Program-made: the position numbers and the translations under genes
Shown here: piece after piece, positions 1 to 8,840 of the stretch
Layout: each line of letters begins with the position of its first letter
Position numbering within the stretch: the stretch's first letter is position 1
Notes under the pieces: model-generated
Databases searched by the model: none
Told to the model about the DNA's origin: nothing
Seen by the model: the letters and a program-made list of their open reading frames with translations, nothing else
From: DATJZG01 sp035499295
GTDB taxonomy: Bacteria > Myxococcota > Myxococcia > Myxococcales > Anaeromyxobacteraceae
NCBI GenBank assembly: GCA_035499295.1
Contig: DATJZG010000080.1
Location: 46,637 to 110,636, forward strand
Length of the DNA: 64,000 nucleotides
Reading direction: 5' to 3'

Positions 1-2088
1 GTCAAGCGCTACGGCGCCGCCGTCGTCTGCATGACCATCGACGAGAAGGGGATGGCGCAGACCGCCGAGCGCAAGGCCGAGATCGCGCGGCGCACGGTGG
101 GCATCGCCAAGGAGTACGGGCTCGAGCCCGACCAGCTGGTCTTCGACGCCCTCACCTTCACCCTCGCCACCGGCGGGGCCGAGTACCGGCACAGCGCCCT
201 CGAGACCCTGGAGGGCATCCGGCGCATCAAGTCGGAGAACCCCGGGGTGTTCACCACCCTGGGCGTGTCCAACGTCAGCTTCGGCCTGGCGAAGCCGGCG
301 CGCGAGGTGGTGAACTCCGTCTTCCTGTTCCACGCCGTCCAGGCGGGCCTGGACCTCGCCATCGTCAACCCGAAGGACATCCGCCCCTACCCGCAGCTCG
401 CCCCCGCCGAGCGCGAGCTCGCGGAGGACCTGATCCTCGACCGGCGCGAGGACGCGCTGGCGCGCCTGGTGGACCACTTCGAGGGGAAGGGACAGGCCCC
501 ATCTGCCGCACCCGAGGATCTCTTCGCCGGCAAGTCCGCCGAGGAGCGCATCCACCTCCAGATCCTGCACCGGAGGCCGGAGGGCATCGAGGCGCTCATC
601 AACGACGCGCTCAGCCGCCACGCGCCCGTCGAGGTGCTGAACGACGTGCTCCTGCCGGCCATGAAGGACGTGGGGGACCGCTTCGGGGCCGGCGAGCTCA
701 TCCTGCCCTTCGTCCTCCAGTCGGCGGAGGTGATGAAGCGCGCGGTGGCCTACCTGGAGGGGTTCCTCGACCGGGTGGAGGGGACGAGCAAGGGGGCAGT
801 GGTCCTCGCCACCGTCTACGGGGACGTCCACGACATCGGCAAGAACCTGGTGAAGACGATCCTCTCGAACAACGGCTTCACCGTGCACGACCTCGGCAAG
901 CAGGTGCCGGTCGCCACCATCATCGAGAAGGCGGTGGAGACCAACGCCGACGCCGTCGGCCTCTCCGCCCTGCTGGTGTCGACCTCCAAGCAGATGCCCT
1001 ACTGCGTCGAGGAGCTGGCGCGTCGGAACCTCTCCTTCCCGGTCCTCATCGGGGGCGCCGCCATCAACCGGCGCTTCGGCTACCGCACCCATTTTCTCCA
1101 GGACGGGAACTCCTACCCGGGCGGGGTCTTCTACGCCCGCGACGCCTTCGAGGGGCTGGAGGTGGTCCAGGCGCTCGTCGATCCGACCCGGCGCGACGCC
1201 TTCAAGCGCGACGTGCTCGAGAAGGCGATCCGCGGCCGCGCCGTCCCGGCAGTCGAGCCGGCCGCTCCCGCCGGCCCGCTGCCGCGCAGCGACATTCGCC
1301 CGGTGGAGAAGGCGCCCACGCCCCCGTTCTGGGGCACGCGCGTCCTGCCCTCCGGGGCGGTGGCGCTCTCCGACCTCTGGCCCCTGCTCGACCTGACCGA
1401 GCTCTTCAAGCTGCAGTGGGGCGTGAGGGCCAAGGGCGCGGAGTACGAGCGAATGATCCGGGACGAGTTCGGCCCCAGGCTGGCGGCGCTGCAGGCGGAG
1501 GTACAAGCGAAGGGCTGGCTCTCGCCCCGGGTCGTCTACGGCTACTTCCCCTGCCACTCCGAGGGCGACGACCTGGTGGTGCTCGACCCGGTGCGCCGGC
1601 GCGAGGAGCTCACCCGCTTCCGATTCCCGCGCCAGCCGGACGAGCGCCACCTGTGCCTCGCCGACCATTTCCGCTCCGAGCCGGGGAGCGACGTGGTGGC
1701 CTTCCAAGCGGTCACGGTGGGAGACCAGGCGTCCAAGGTCGCCGAGGAGATGCAGGCGCGCGCCGAGTACGCGGCGGCGCTCTTCCTCCACGGCCTGGCG
1801 GTGGAGACCGCCGAGGCGCTCGCCGAGTACTGGCACCGCCACGTCCGGAACGAGCTCGGCCTGAAGGAGGGGCAGGGCAAGCGCTACTCGCCCGGCTACC
1901 CCAGCTGGCCGGACCTCGCCGACCAGCGGAAGATGTGGAAGCTCCTCGAGCCGGAACGGAACATCGGGGTCTCGCTCACCAGTGCCGACCAGATGGTGCC
2001 CGAGCAGTCCACTTCCGCCGTCGTCCTCCACCACCCCGACGCCGTCTACTACGTGGTGCGCGGCGGCGGCTTGGCGGCCGCGGTCTAG
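1..2088 (+). CDS. metH: Cobalamin-dependent methionine synthase, C-terminal part (5' truncated by window)
   Basis: Transfers a methyl group from methyltetrahydrofolate via cobalamin to homocysteine, giving methionine in the cytoplasm. The reading frame is open from base 1, so the N-terminal homocysteine domain and most of the pterin domain lie outside the window. The visible 695 residues begin in the end of the folate-binding domain (AAVVCMTIDEKG). The B12 cap follows at about 175-250, then the B12-binding domain with the GDVHDIGKN motif near residues 274-282, whose His is the axial cobalt ligand. From about 410 comes the SAM-binding reactivation domain, with VVYGYFPC and a C-terminal YYVVRGGG. 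Having the reactivation domain means it is the full MetH type and not a short corrinoid protein. No SD or terminator is seen downstream before the efflux operon. Confidence 0.95.
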   Translation, partial: VKRYGAAVVCMTIDEKGMAQTAERKAEIARRTVGIAKEYGLEPDQLVFDALTFTLATGGAEYRHSALETLEGIRRIKSENPGVFTTLGVSNVSFGLAKPAREVVNSVFLFHAVQAGLDLAIVNPKDIRPYPQLAPAERELAEDLILDRREDALARLVDHFEGKGQAPSAAPEDLFAGKSAEERIHLQILHRRPEGIEALINDALSRHAPVEVLNDVLLPAMKDVGDRFGAGELILPFVLQSAEVMKRAVAYLEGFLDRVEGTSKGAVVLATVYGDVHDIGKNLVKTILSNNGFTVHDLGKQVPVATIIEKAVETNADAVGLSALLVSTSKQMPYCVEELARRNLSFPVLIGGAAINRRFGYRTHFLQDGNSYPGGVFYARDAFEGLEVVQALVDPTRRDAFKRDVLEKAIRGRAVPAVEPAAPAGPLPRSDIRPVEKAPTPPFWGTRVLPSGAVALSDLWPLLDLTELFKLQWGVRAKGAEYERMIRDEFGPRLAALQAEVQAKGWLSPRVVYGYFPCHSEGDDLVVLDPVRRREELTRFRFPRQPDERHLCLADHFRSEPGSDVVAFQAVTVGDQASKVAEEMQARAEYAAALFLHGLAVETAEALAEYWHRHVRNELGLKEGQGKRYSPGYPSWPDLADQRKMWKLLEPERNIGVSLTSADQMVPEQSTSAVVLHHPDAVYYVVRGGGLAAAV

Positions 2089-2178
2089 CCTTCCTTTCCC
2101 CGCGCCTCGCTCTACTCCCAGTGCGGACCGGGATGCCCTGGCGGCCCCCCCGCGAGGATGGTAGAGGAGTGCGTCCGC

Positions 2179-3528
2179 ATGCGACCGCACCGGGGCGTCA
2201 GAACCCTCTCGCCTTTCGTGGCGATGCTCGCCCTCCTCGGCCCGGTCGGGGCAGGGGCCACCGACGACGCCGAGGGGGTCGTCCCGCCGGCGGTGAGCGA
2301 GTTCCCGAAGACCCTCACCCTCGCCGAAGCGCTGCGGCTCCTCGAGGGTCACTCCCTCGACCTCGCCACCGCCAGCGCGGCGGTGAGCGCCGCCCAGGCG
2401 CAGGTCCGGGTGGCGGGAGCGGTCCCCAACCCCGAGGTGGGGTTCAGCGTCGGGAAGAGCTGGCAGTGCCAGGGCACCCCGGGGTGCGACCAGCCCTACT
2501 GGAGCGGATCGCTCTCCGACCAGGGCGCGCTCGCCTTCCTCGCCACCGGCCAGCGCGGGCTGGCGGTCGGCGCAGCCGAGCACGGCCTGACGGCCGCCCA
2601 GGCCCTGAAGGGCGACGCGCTCCGGAACGCCACCTTCCAGATGAAGCAGCAGTTCATCAACACCGCCATGGCCCAGCGCGCGCTCCAGTTCACCCGCGAC
2701 GAGGCGAAGCTCGCCCAGGGCACGGTGGACCTCTCGCGGAAGCGGCTGGCGGCGGGCGCCATCTCCGACGCCGACCTGGCGCGGCTCGAGGTCCTGGCCC
2801 TGCAGCTCGACCAGGCCACCGACCGGGCCGAGCAGGCACTCGAGCAGGCCAAGGCGGCTCTGGCCCTGACCTTCGGGGTGCGGCCCGCTCCCGTCGACTT
2901 CCAGGTCGAGGCCCCGGAGCTCCAGAGCGCGCTGGCGCCGCCGCGGCTGGCGGGGGCGACGCTCGCGTCCTTGGTCGACGAGGCGCGGCAGCACCGGCCC
3001 GACGTGGCGGCGGCCCGGGCGCAGGTGGAGCAGACCCGGACGGCCGCCTCGCTCGCCCGTCGCCAGATCATCCCTCAGTTCTCGTTGCAACTCGGCTACT
3101 ACCAGCAAGGGTCGTCGGGCGGGTACGTCAACTACCCCACCGGAACGATCGGCATCAGCGTGCCCTTGCCGGTGCTCTACCAGCAGCAGGGGCAGATCGG
3201 GCAGGCCGACGCCGCCGCCTGGACCGCCGACTTGGCGCTCGCCCGGCTGGAGGCCCAGCTGCTGAGCGACGTCACCACCGCCTACGGCGCCATGGTCACC
3301 TCCGGCAGCGCCGCCCGCCGCGCCGAGCAGCGGCTCCTCGCCCGCTCGCGCGACGCCCGCGACCTCGTGAACATCCAGTACTCCAAGGGCGCCGCCAGCC
3401 TCCTCGATCTGCTCGACGCCGAGCGGACCCACATCTCCAACGAGATCGACTACCTGCAAGCGCTGGGGACCTACTGGTCGGCCGTGGTCCAGCTGGAGCA
3501 GGCCGTCGGAACGAGTTATCTCCCGTGA
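2179..3528 (+). CDS. TolC/CzcC-type outer membrane efflux protein
   Basis: Outer-membrane channel of a tripartite efflux pump, 449 aa. The ATG at 2179 is preferred because AGAGGAG lies about 9 nt upstream and a signal peptide follows directly (hydrophobic FVAMLALLGPVGAGA). An earlier in-frame start at 2158 would add seven unlikely residues. The mature protein shows the two long amphipathic helical repeats of the OEP family, for example LTLAEALRLLEGHSLDLATA near the N-terminus and a second repeat around residue 260. The C-terminal region has the usual LLDLLDAERT segment. Its stop overlaps the start of the adaptor gene, so the channel, adaptor and pump are made from one message in that order. 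The substrate is inferred from the pump to be a divalent or monovalent heavy metal. Confidence 0.9.
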   Translation: MRPHRGVRTLSPFVAMLALLGPVGAGATDDAEGVVPPAVSEFPKTLTLAEALRLLEGHSLDLATASAAVSAAQAQVRVAGAVPNPEVGFSVGKSWQCQGTPGCDQPYWSGSLSDQGALAFLATGQRGLAVGAAEHGLTAAQALKGDALRNATFQMKQQFINTAMAQRALQFTRDEAKLAQGTVDLSRKRLAAGAISDADLARLEVLALQLDQATDRAEQALEQAKAALALTFGVRPAPVDFQVEAPELQSALAPPRLAGATLASLVDEARQHRPDVAAARAQVEQTRTAASLARRQIIPQFSLQLGYYQQGSSGGYVNYPTGTIGISVPLPVLYQQQGQIGQADAAAWTADLALARLEAQLLSDVTTAYGAMVTSGSAARRAEQRLLARSRDARDLVNIQYSKGAASLLDLLDAERTHISNEIDYLQALGTYWSAVVQLEQAVGTSYLP

Positions 3529-4640
3529 AACGACTCCTCCTCGCGCTCTCGGTGCTCGCGGCTTGCGAGCGCAAGCCCCCCCCCGAATCCCCGCAGGCTC
3601 CCCCGGGCGAGGCGTGGCTCACCGACAAGCAGGTCGCCGAGGGCAAGATCGCGGTCGAGCCGGCGGCGGTGCGGCCGGTGGGGGCGCCGGTGCTCGCCCC
3701 GGCGCGCATCGCCTTCAGCGACCTGCGGGTCTCGCACGTGCTCTCGCCGGTCTCGGGGAGGGTGATCCGGGTCCTGGCCCAGCCCGGGGAGCGCGTCCGC
3801 AGCGGACAGACGCTGGCGGTGATCGAGTCCCCTGACGTGGGCCAGGTGTTCTCCGACCTCCGCAAGGCCGAGGCCGACCTGCAGGCCGCCGGGATGGAGC
3901 ACGAGCGCCAGAAGGAGCTCTTCGCGGCCCGCGCCGGAGCGCGCCGGGACCTGGAGACGGCGGAGTCGAACTACCTCAAGGCCAAGGCGGAGCGCGACCG
4001 CGCGCGGGAGAAGGCGAAGCTCCTCCCCACCACCGACGGGAGCGGCGTGAGCCAGAACTACGAGCTCCGCTCTCCCATCGACGGCCAGGTCATCTTCCGC
4101 AGCATCAACCCCGGGACCGAGGTCCAGGGCCAATACGCGGTGGGGCAGGCCATCGAGCTCTTCACCATCGGCGAGCTGGACCCGGTGTGGGCGCTGGCGG
4201 ACGTCTTCGCGGTCGACCTCTTCCGCATCGCCCCGGGCGCCGAGGCGCAGGTGACGCTCCCGGCCCTCCCCGGCCGCGTCTTCAAGGGCAAGGTGGACTG
4301 GATCTCCGGCGCCCTCGACCCGGCGGCCCGCACCGCCCGGGTGCGCATCACGCTCCCCAACCCGGACGGCGCGCTCCGCCCCGAGATGCTCGGCAGCGCC
4401 TCCATCGCCGGGAAGACCCACGAGGCGCTGGCGGTCCCGCGGAGCGCGCTCCTGCGGCTCGGCGACCAGACGGTGGTGTTCGTCGAGGCCGGGCGGGCCC
4501 CCGATGGCCGGGTCCGCTTCGAGCGCCGGCCGGTCGAGGTCGAGGACACCGAGGGCGACTGGTCGGCCGTGACGAGCGGCCTCAAGGCCGGCGACCGGGT
4601 GGTGTCGAGCGGGGGCATCCTGCTCGTGGGCCTGCTGTGA
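3525..4640 (+). CDS. RND efflux periplasmic adaptor (membrane fusion) lipoprotein
   Basis: Periplasmic adaptor linking pump and outer-membrane channel, 371 aa. The GTG at 3525 overlaps the TGA of the upstream gene (GTGA), which fixes the start. It gives a short lipoprotein signal, MKRLLLALSVLAAC, with Cys14 as the lipidation site, so the protein is probably anchored in the inner membrane. Downstream are the biotinyl-lipoyl half-motifs (GRVIRVLAQPGERVRSGQ and SPIDGQVIFRSINPGTEV) flanking a coiled-coil hairpin at about 110-165, then a beta-barrel domain (LDPAARTARVRITLPN) and a membrane-proximal domain. No His-rich metal-binding N-terminus such as some CzcB proteins carry is visible. The family is CusB/CzcB-like. 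The metal specificity cannot be read from the sequence. Confidence 0.9.
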   Translation: MKRLLLALSVLAACERKPPPESPQAPPGEAWLTDKQVAEGKIAVEPAAVRPVGAPVLAPARIAFSDLRVSHVLSPVSGRVIRVLAQPGERVRSGQTLAVIESPDVGQVFSDLRKAEADLQAAGMEHERQKELFAARAGARRDLETAESNYLKAKAERDRAREKAKLLPTTDGSGVSQNYELRSPIDGQVIFRSINPGTEVQGQYAVGQAIELFTIGELDPVWALADVFAVDLFRIAPGAEAQVTLPALPGRVFKGKVDWISGALDPAARTARVRITLPNPDGALRPEMLGSASIAGKTHEALAVPRSALLRLGDQTVVFVEAGRAPDGRVRFERRPVEVEDTEGDWSAVTSGLKAGDRVVSSGGILLVGLL

Positions 4641-4650
4641 GGAGGCTTCG

Positions 4651-7600
4651 GTGATCGGCCGCATCGTCCGCCTGGCGCTCTCGAAGCCCGGGGTGGTCCT
4701 GGGCCTGGCCGTTTCGCTCGTGGTCGGGGGGCTCGCGGCCTTCGAGCTCCTCGACATCGAGGCCTACCCGAACCCGGTGCCGCCGCTGGTGGAGGTCATC
4801 GTCCAGCCCCAGGGCTGGAGCGCCGAAGAGGTGGAGCGCTACGTCACCATCCCGCTGGAGGTGGAGCTCTCCGGGATGCCCGGGCTGGACCACATCCGCT
4901 CCCAGTCCCTCTTCGGCCTCGCAGACGTGAAGGCCTACTTCCGCTGGGGCACCTCGTACCAGGAGGCGCGCCAGGAGGTGATCAACCGCCTCCAGTTCGT
5001 GACTCTGCCGGCCGGGCTGCAGGCGCAGCTGTCGCCCTGGAACGCCATCGGCGAGGTCTTCCGCTACCGGGTGAAGGGCAAGGGCTACTCCCTCGCCGAG
5101 CTCAAGACCGCCGCCGACTGGATCCTGGAGCGGGAGTTCCGGCAGGTGCCGGGGGTGATCGACGTGACCTCGTTCGGGGGCGAGACGAAGCAGTATCACG
5201 TCGACGTCGATCCCAACCTGCTCCGCTCCTACGGGGTCACCCTGGCCCAGCTCCAGCAGGCGCTCGCGAACGCCAACCTGAACACCGGCGGCCAGCGCAT
5301 CACCGAGGGCGAGCAGTCGTACACCGTCCGCGGGATCGGGGTCATCCGGTCGACGAAGGACATCGGCGACGTGGTCGTCGCGCTCCCCAAGGGGGCCCCG
5401 GTGCGGGTCCGCGACGTGGCCTCGGTGGTGGTGGGCGCGGCGCCGCGCCTCGGGCAGGTGGGCCTGGACCAGGAGCCCGAGGTCGTCGAGGGCATCGTGC
5501 TCATGCGCTACGGGGAGCGCACCAAGCCCACCCTGAAGGGCATCCACAGGCGGCTCGACGAGATCCGCCGGAAGAAGCTCCTGCCCCCGGGGATGGAGAT
5601 CGAGCCCATCTACGACCGCGGGGCCCTGGTCGCCCTCACCACCCGGACGGTGATGGAGAACCTGCTCGTCGGCATCCTCCTCGTCTCGGCGGTGCTGGTG
5701 GTCTTCCTCGGGAACTGGAAGGCGGCCCTGGTGACGGCGGTGAACATCCCCCTCTCGCTGCTGGTGGCCTTCATCGGGATGGTGGCCACCGGGACGCCCG
5801 CCAACCTCATCTCGCTCGGCGCGGTCGACTTCGGCATCGTGGTCGACTCCACCGTGATCATGGTGGAGAACGTCTACCGGCACCTCGGGTCGCACGGCAG
5901 CGGCACCATGATCCACCGGATCCTGGCGGCCGCTGCCGAGGTGGGCCGGCCCATGGCCTTCTCCACCCTGGTCATCGGGGTCGCCTTTCTCCCGCTCTTC
6001 ACCATGACCGGCGTGTCGGGAGTGATCTTCTCGCCCATGGCGCACACCTACGCCTTCGCCATCGGCGGGGCCTTCGTGCTCGCCATCACCCTCACCCCGG
6101 TGGTCCTGTCGCGCGCGCTCAAGGCGCGGGAGGAGGACCGGGAGAGCCGGGTGATGCAGTTCCTCCACCGCCTCTACACGCCGGTCATCCGCGCCGCCAT
6201 CCGCAAGCCGGGAGCGGCGGTGGCGGCGGCGCTCCTGCCGGTGCTGGCGGGGCTCTCCCTCTTTCACTTCGTGGGCGCCGAGTTCATGCCCAAGCTGGAG
6301 GAGGGGAACTTCTGGATCCGCGCCACGCTCCCCACCTCCGTCTCCCTCGAGGAGTCCACCAAGTACGTGGGTCGCATGCGCGCCATCGTCCGCGCCCATC
6401 CGGAGGTGGCGGCGGTGGTGTCGCAGCTCGGGCGTCCCGACGACGGGACCGACGTCTCCGGCTTCAACAACATCGAGCTCTTCGCGCCGCTGCGCCCGTT
6501 CGGCGAGTGGAGGCACGGGCTGACGAAGGAGGGGCTCACCCACACCCTCTCCGGCGAGCTCACCGACGCCTTCCCCGGGGTGGTGTTCAACTTCTCCCAG
6601 ATGATCGGCGACAACGTGGAGGAGGCGCTCTCGGGGGTGAAGGGGGAGAACACCGTCAAGGTGGTGGGGCCGGACATTCGCGTCAACGAGGGGCTGGGCG
6701 ACAACATCTCCGACGTCATGGAGGGCGTCCGCGGCGTCCACGACCTCGGCATGTTCCGTTCCCTGGGCCAGCCGAGCGTCAAGGTCTCGACCGACCGCGT
6801 CCGCGCCGCCCGCTACGGGCTCAACACCGGCGACGTCGAGGCGGTGGTCCAGGCGGCGGTGGGCGGCCAGTCCGCCACCCAGGTGTACGAGGGCGAGAAG
6901 CACTTCGACGCGGTGATCCGGCTCCAGGAGCCCTACCGCAACAGCGCCGCGGCCATCCGCCGCATCCCGCTCTTCGCGCCCGACGGGACGCAGATCGCCC
7001 TGGGGGACGTGGCCGACGTGATCGAGGAGGACGGCCCGGCGGTGGTCTTCCGCGAGGACGGGCGCCGCTACACGCCGGTGAAGTTCTCGGTGCGCGGGCG
7101 CGACCTCGCCTCCACCATCCGCGAGGCCCAGGACCGCATCGCGCAGAAGGTGAAGCTGCCCTGGGACACGCACCTCGAGTGGGCGGGGCAGATCAACGAG
7201 CTCGCCGATGCGGTGCGGCGGCTGGCGCTCATCATCCCCATCACCCTCATCGCCATGGGGTTCCTCGTGCACCTGGCGGTGAGGAACACCCGGGACGTGG
7301 TGGTGGTGCTCATGTCCATCCTGGTCGCCTGCGCCGGCGGGGTCGTTTCGCTGGCGCTCTCCGGGATCCACTTCTCGGTGTCCGCGGCGATGGGATTCAT
7401 CTCCATCTTCGGCATCGCCATCCAGGGAGCCATCCTGGTGGTGAACTACGCCCAGCAGCAGTGGGCGGAGGGGTTCGGCCTGGCGGAGGGCGCGCGCATC
7501 GCCGCGGAGAAGCGGCTGCGCCCGGTCCTCATGACCACCATCGTCGCCACCCTGGGGCTCTTGCCGGCAGCGCTCTCCAACGACATCGGCGCCCAGACGC

Positions 7601-7752
7601 AGAAGCCGCTCGCTGTGGTGGTCATCGGCGGATCCCTGGCGCTCGCGATCTTCACCCCCATCCTGCAGCCGGCCATGCTGGTCGTCTTCCACCGGCGCCG
7701 GTTCCCGGCGGCGGCCCCGCCGGCAGGCCAGGCCCCGCAAGCCTCGCGCTAG
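4651..7752 (+). CDS. czcA: Heavy-metal RND efflux pump, CzcA-type
   Basis: Inner-membrane proton/metal antiporter of a tripartite efflux system, 1033 aa, the normal length for CzcA/CusA. It starts with GTG, 6 nt after a GGAGG ribosome-binding site and 10 nt after the adaptor stop. The proton-relay segment AVDFGIVVDSTVIMVEN at residues 391-407 keeps Asp393, Asp399 and Glu406 with the 6- and 7-residue spacing of CzcA. It is of the DFG...VEN (CzcA) type and not the AVGAMVD (CusA) type. The usual DG of this motif is DS here. Two blocks of six membrane helices surround the two large periplasmic loops, and the C-terminus ends shortly after the last helix. No regulator gene is adjacent. Substrate is inferred to be Co/Zn/Cd/Ni-like from family only. 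Confidence 0.92.
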   Translation: MIGRIVRLALSKPGVVLGLAVSLVVGGLAAFELLDIEAYPNPVPPLVEVIVQPQGWSAEEVERYVTIPLEVELSGMPGLDHIRSQSLFGLADVKAYFRWGTSYQEARQEVINRLQFVTLPAGLQAQLSPWNAIGEVFRYRVKGKGYSLAELKTAADWILEREFRQVPGVIDVTSFGGETKQYHVDVDPNLLRSYGVTLAQLQQALANANLNTGGQRITEGEQSYTVRGIGVIRSTKDIGDVVVALPKGAPVRVRDVASVVVGAAPRLGQVGLDQEPEVVEGIVLMRYGERTKPTLKGIHRRLDEIRRKKLLPPGMEIEPIYDRGALVALTTRTVMENLLVGILLVSAVLVVFLGNWKAALVTAVNIPLSLLVAFIGMVATGTPANLISLGAVDFGIVVDSTVIMVENVYRHLGSHGSGTMIHRILAAAAEVGRPMAFSTLVIGVAFLPLFTMTGVSGVIFSPMAHTYAFAIGGAFVLAITLTPVVLSRALKAREEDRESRVMQFLHRLYTPVIRAAIRKPGAAVAAALLPVLAGLSLFHFVGAEFMPKLEEGNFWIRATLPTSVSLEESTKYVGRMRAIVRAHPEVAAVVSQLGRPDDGTDVSGFNNIELFAPLRPFGEWRHGLTKEGLTHTLSGELTDAFPGVVFNFSQMIGDNVEEALSGVKGENTVKVVGPDIRVNEGLGDNISDVMEGVRGVHDLGMFRSLGQPSVKVSTDRVRAARYGLNTGDVEAVVQAAVGGQSATQVYEGEKHFDAVIRLQEPYRNSAAAIRRIPLFAPDGTQIALGDVADVIEEDGPAVVFREDGRRYTPVKFSVRGRDLASTIREAQDRIAQKVKLPWDTHLEWAGQINELADAVRRLALIIPITLIAMGFLVHLAVRNTRDVVVVLMSILVACAGGVVSLALSGIHFSVSAAMGFISIFGIAIQGAILVVNYAQQQWAEGFGLAEGARIAAEKRLRPVLMTTIVATLGLLPAALSNDIGAQTQKPLAVVVIGGSLALAIFTPILQPAMLVVFHRRRFPAAAPPAGQAPQASR

Positions 7753-8204
7753 GGTCGCTGCAGCGTCCCCGAGTGCGAGAAGGGCAGGTCGATGACGCCG
7801 AGCGGGCTCTCCACCCCCGCCACCCCCTTGAGCTCGTAGGGGACGTCCTCCCTCGACTGGGCGAGCGCCAGCAGACTGTCGAGGTCCCCGAAGAGCACCC
7901 GCGCCGGCACCGCGACCACCGCGGTGCCGTTCGCCGGGAGGCGAGCGCCCTCCGGGAGCGAGCCCTCCGCCAGGGGGCGCCCCCGCACCGAGACCCGCCA
8001 GGAGACGCGGGCGACCGAGAGCTCCCTTGCGTTCGGGTTCGCGACCTCGAACCGGCAGGAGACCGTCGCCCCCTTGGCGTCGATCTCGGTGAGCTCCGCG
8101 GAGAGGAACTGCACCGTGGGGCGGCGAAAGTCCGGGCCCAGGCCGCCCAGGGAGGCGCACTCGGTGAGAAGGGGGAGGAGGGCGAGCCAGGCGAGCGAGC
8201 GCAT
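7749..8204 (-). CDS. LEA14/WHy-domain lipoprotein
   Basis: A 151-aa predicted lipoprotein. The ATG at 8204 is chosen because it starts a clean signal peptide, MRSLAWLALLPLLTEC, with a lipobox ending at Cys16. A longer frame from 8261 would put 19 Arg-rich residues in front of the signal. The mature part fits the late-embryogenesis-abundant type 2 (WHy) fold: an immunoglobulin-like beta sandwich with the typical FEVANPNARELSV segment followed by LPANGTAVVAVPARV. Such lipoproteins are common in myxobacteria and other Proteobacteria, and their role is unknown; desiccation or envelope protection is only inferred from the family. It converges on the efflux pump gene with a 4-nt overlap, so the two genes share no regulation. 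Confidence 0.75.
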   Translation of the reverse strand: MRSLAWLALLPLLTECASLGGLGPDFRRPTVQFLSAELTEIDAKGATVSCRFEVANPNARELSVARVSWRVSVRGRPLAEGSLPEGARLPANGTAVVAVPARVLFGDLDSLLALAQSREDVPYELKGVAGVESPLGVIDLPFSHSGTLQRP

Positions 8205-8254
8205 CGCCGCCTCTCTACCGGGATCGGGGGATCCGCGCCACCGCCGCCTTTCTC

Positions 8255-8283
8255 TGGACACCGCGATATCGCGCCAGCAGAAT
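8255..8283 (+). promoter_or_regulatory. Possible promoter with a 12-bp palindrome in its spacer
   Basis: In the divergent gap between the LEA-type lipoprotein and the PilZ-like gene lies TGGACA (8255-8260), a 17-bp spacer, then CAGAAT (8278-8283). The match to a sigma70 promoter is 5/6 at -35 and 4/6 at -10. The spacer contains the perfect palindrome CGCGATATCGCG at 8262-8273, a possible operator. Transcription would begin near 8290, which argues for the downstream ATG of the PilZ-like gene or a leaderless GTG. Confidence 0.25.
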
Positions 8284-8314
8284 GTGAGGCGTGCGCCCCC
8301 TGCTTCCCCCTCCC

Positions 8315-8764
8315 ATGACCCGCGAGGAGTTCGACGAGAAGAACCGTCGCCTCCTCGCCGGCGACCGGTGGCTGGCGGAGGAAGACATCAAGAGCTGGGA
8401 GGCCGGGCGCGATTGGCTGCTCGGGCAGCTCACCCAGGACGACGGCTTCCTGCTGCGGCGCCGCTTCCCCCGGCTCCGCCTCGAGCTCCCGGCGCACATC
8501 GCCGGCGTCGGGCGCGCGGTCACCGACGACATCGGGTTCTCCGGCGTGCGGCTCGCCCCCTCGGTACCGCTCACCGCGCTCCGGGAAGGGGACGAGGCGA
8601 GCGTCCGGCTCTCCCTCTTCGGCCGGTCGATCTACGTGCTCGGCCGCGTGCGCTGGCTCGGCCCCATGCACCTCGGCGTGGCGCTCGACTCCGTCCACCC
8701 CGCCGACGAGCGGGCCCTGCAAGCGGCGGTCCTGGCGGGTTACCTCGATCGATTCGCCTCCTAG
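8315..8764 (+). CDS. PilZ-domain-like protein
   Basis: A small soluble protein of 149 aa with no signal peptide. After a charged helical N-terminus (MTREEFDEKNRRLLAGDRW), residues from about 48 onward form a PilZ-like beta-barrel: an Arg-rich entry (RRRFPRLRLELPAHI), then the DDIGFSGVRL turn that corresponds to the D/NxSxxG c-di-GMP loop, then a strand series ending in the LGVALD segment. The PilZ motif is degenerate: Gly-Phe-Ser-Gly is present, but the classical RxxxR is uncertain. Binding of c-di-GMP is therefore possible, not shown. A GTG at 8291 could add eight residues; neither start has a good SD. It stands alone between a divergent lipoprotein gene and dnaB. Confidence 0.6.
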   Translation: MTREEFDEKNRRLLAGDRWLAEEDIKSWEAGRDWLLGQLTQDDGFLLRRRFPRLRLELPAHIAGVGRAVTDDIGFSGVRLAPSVPLTALREGDEASVRLSLFGRSIYVLGRVRWLGPMHLGVALDSVHPADERALQAAVLAGYLDRFAS

Positions 8765-8766
8765 AG

Positions 8767-8829
8767 GTTTCCACAGGCCGTCCACCTTCCGTTCAGGCCG
8801 ATTCCACCGAAGATTTCGACTTTTCCACC
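8767..8829 (+). promoter_or_regulatory. DnaA-box-like sites upstream of dnaB
   Basis: Two sequences match the DnaA box consensus TTWTNCACA at 8 of 9 positions: GTTTCCACA at 8767-8775 and TTTTCCACC at 8821-8829. A weaker one (GATTCCACC) lies between them. TTCCACCGA also recurs exactly 21 bp apart, at 8802 and 8823, about two helical turns. They occupy the 76-bp gap in front of dnaB. This is not an origin: there is no AT-rich unwinding region and no dnaA or dnaN gene here. Control of dnaB by DnaA is inferred. Confidence 0.35.
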
Positions 8830-8840
8830 GAGCATCTACG

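Noticed and set aside
4582..8160. A 1192-codon open frame on the minus strand opposite the RND pump
   Set aside because: It is a His/Gly/Asp/Arg-rich shadow of the pump gene without any family motif.
8765..8840. Chromosomal origin next to dnaB
   Set aside because: DnaA-like boxes are few, there is no AT-rich unwinding region, and dnaA, dnaN, parAB and gidA are absent.
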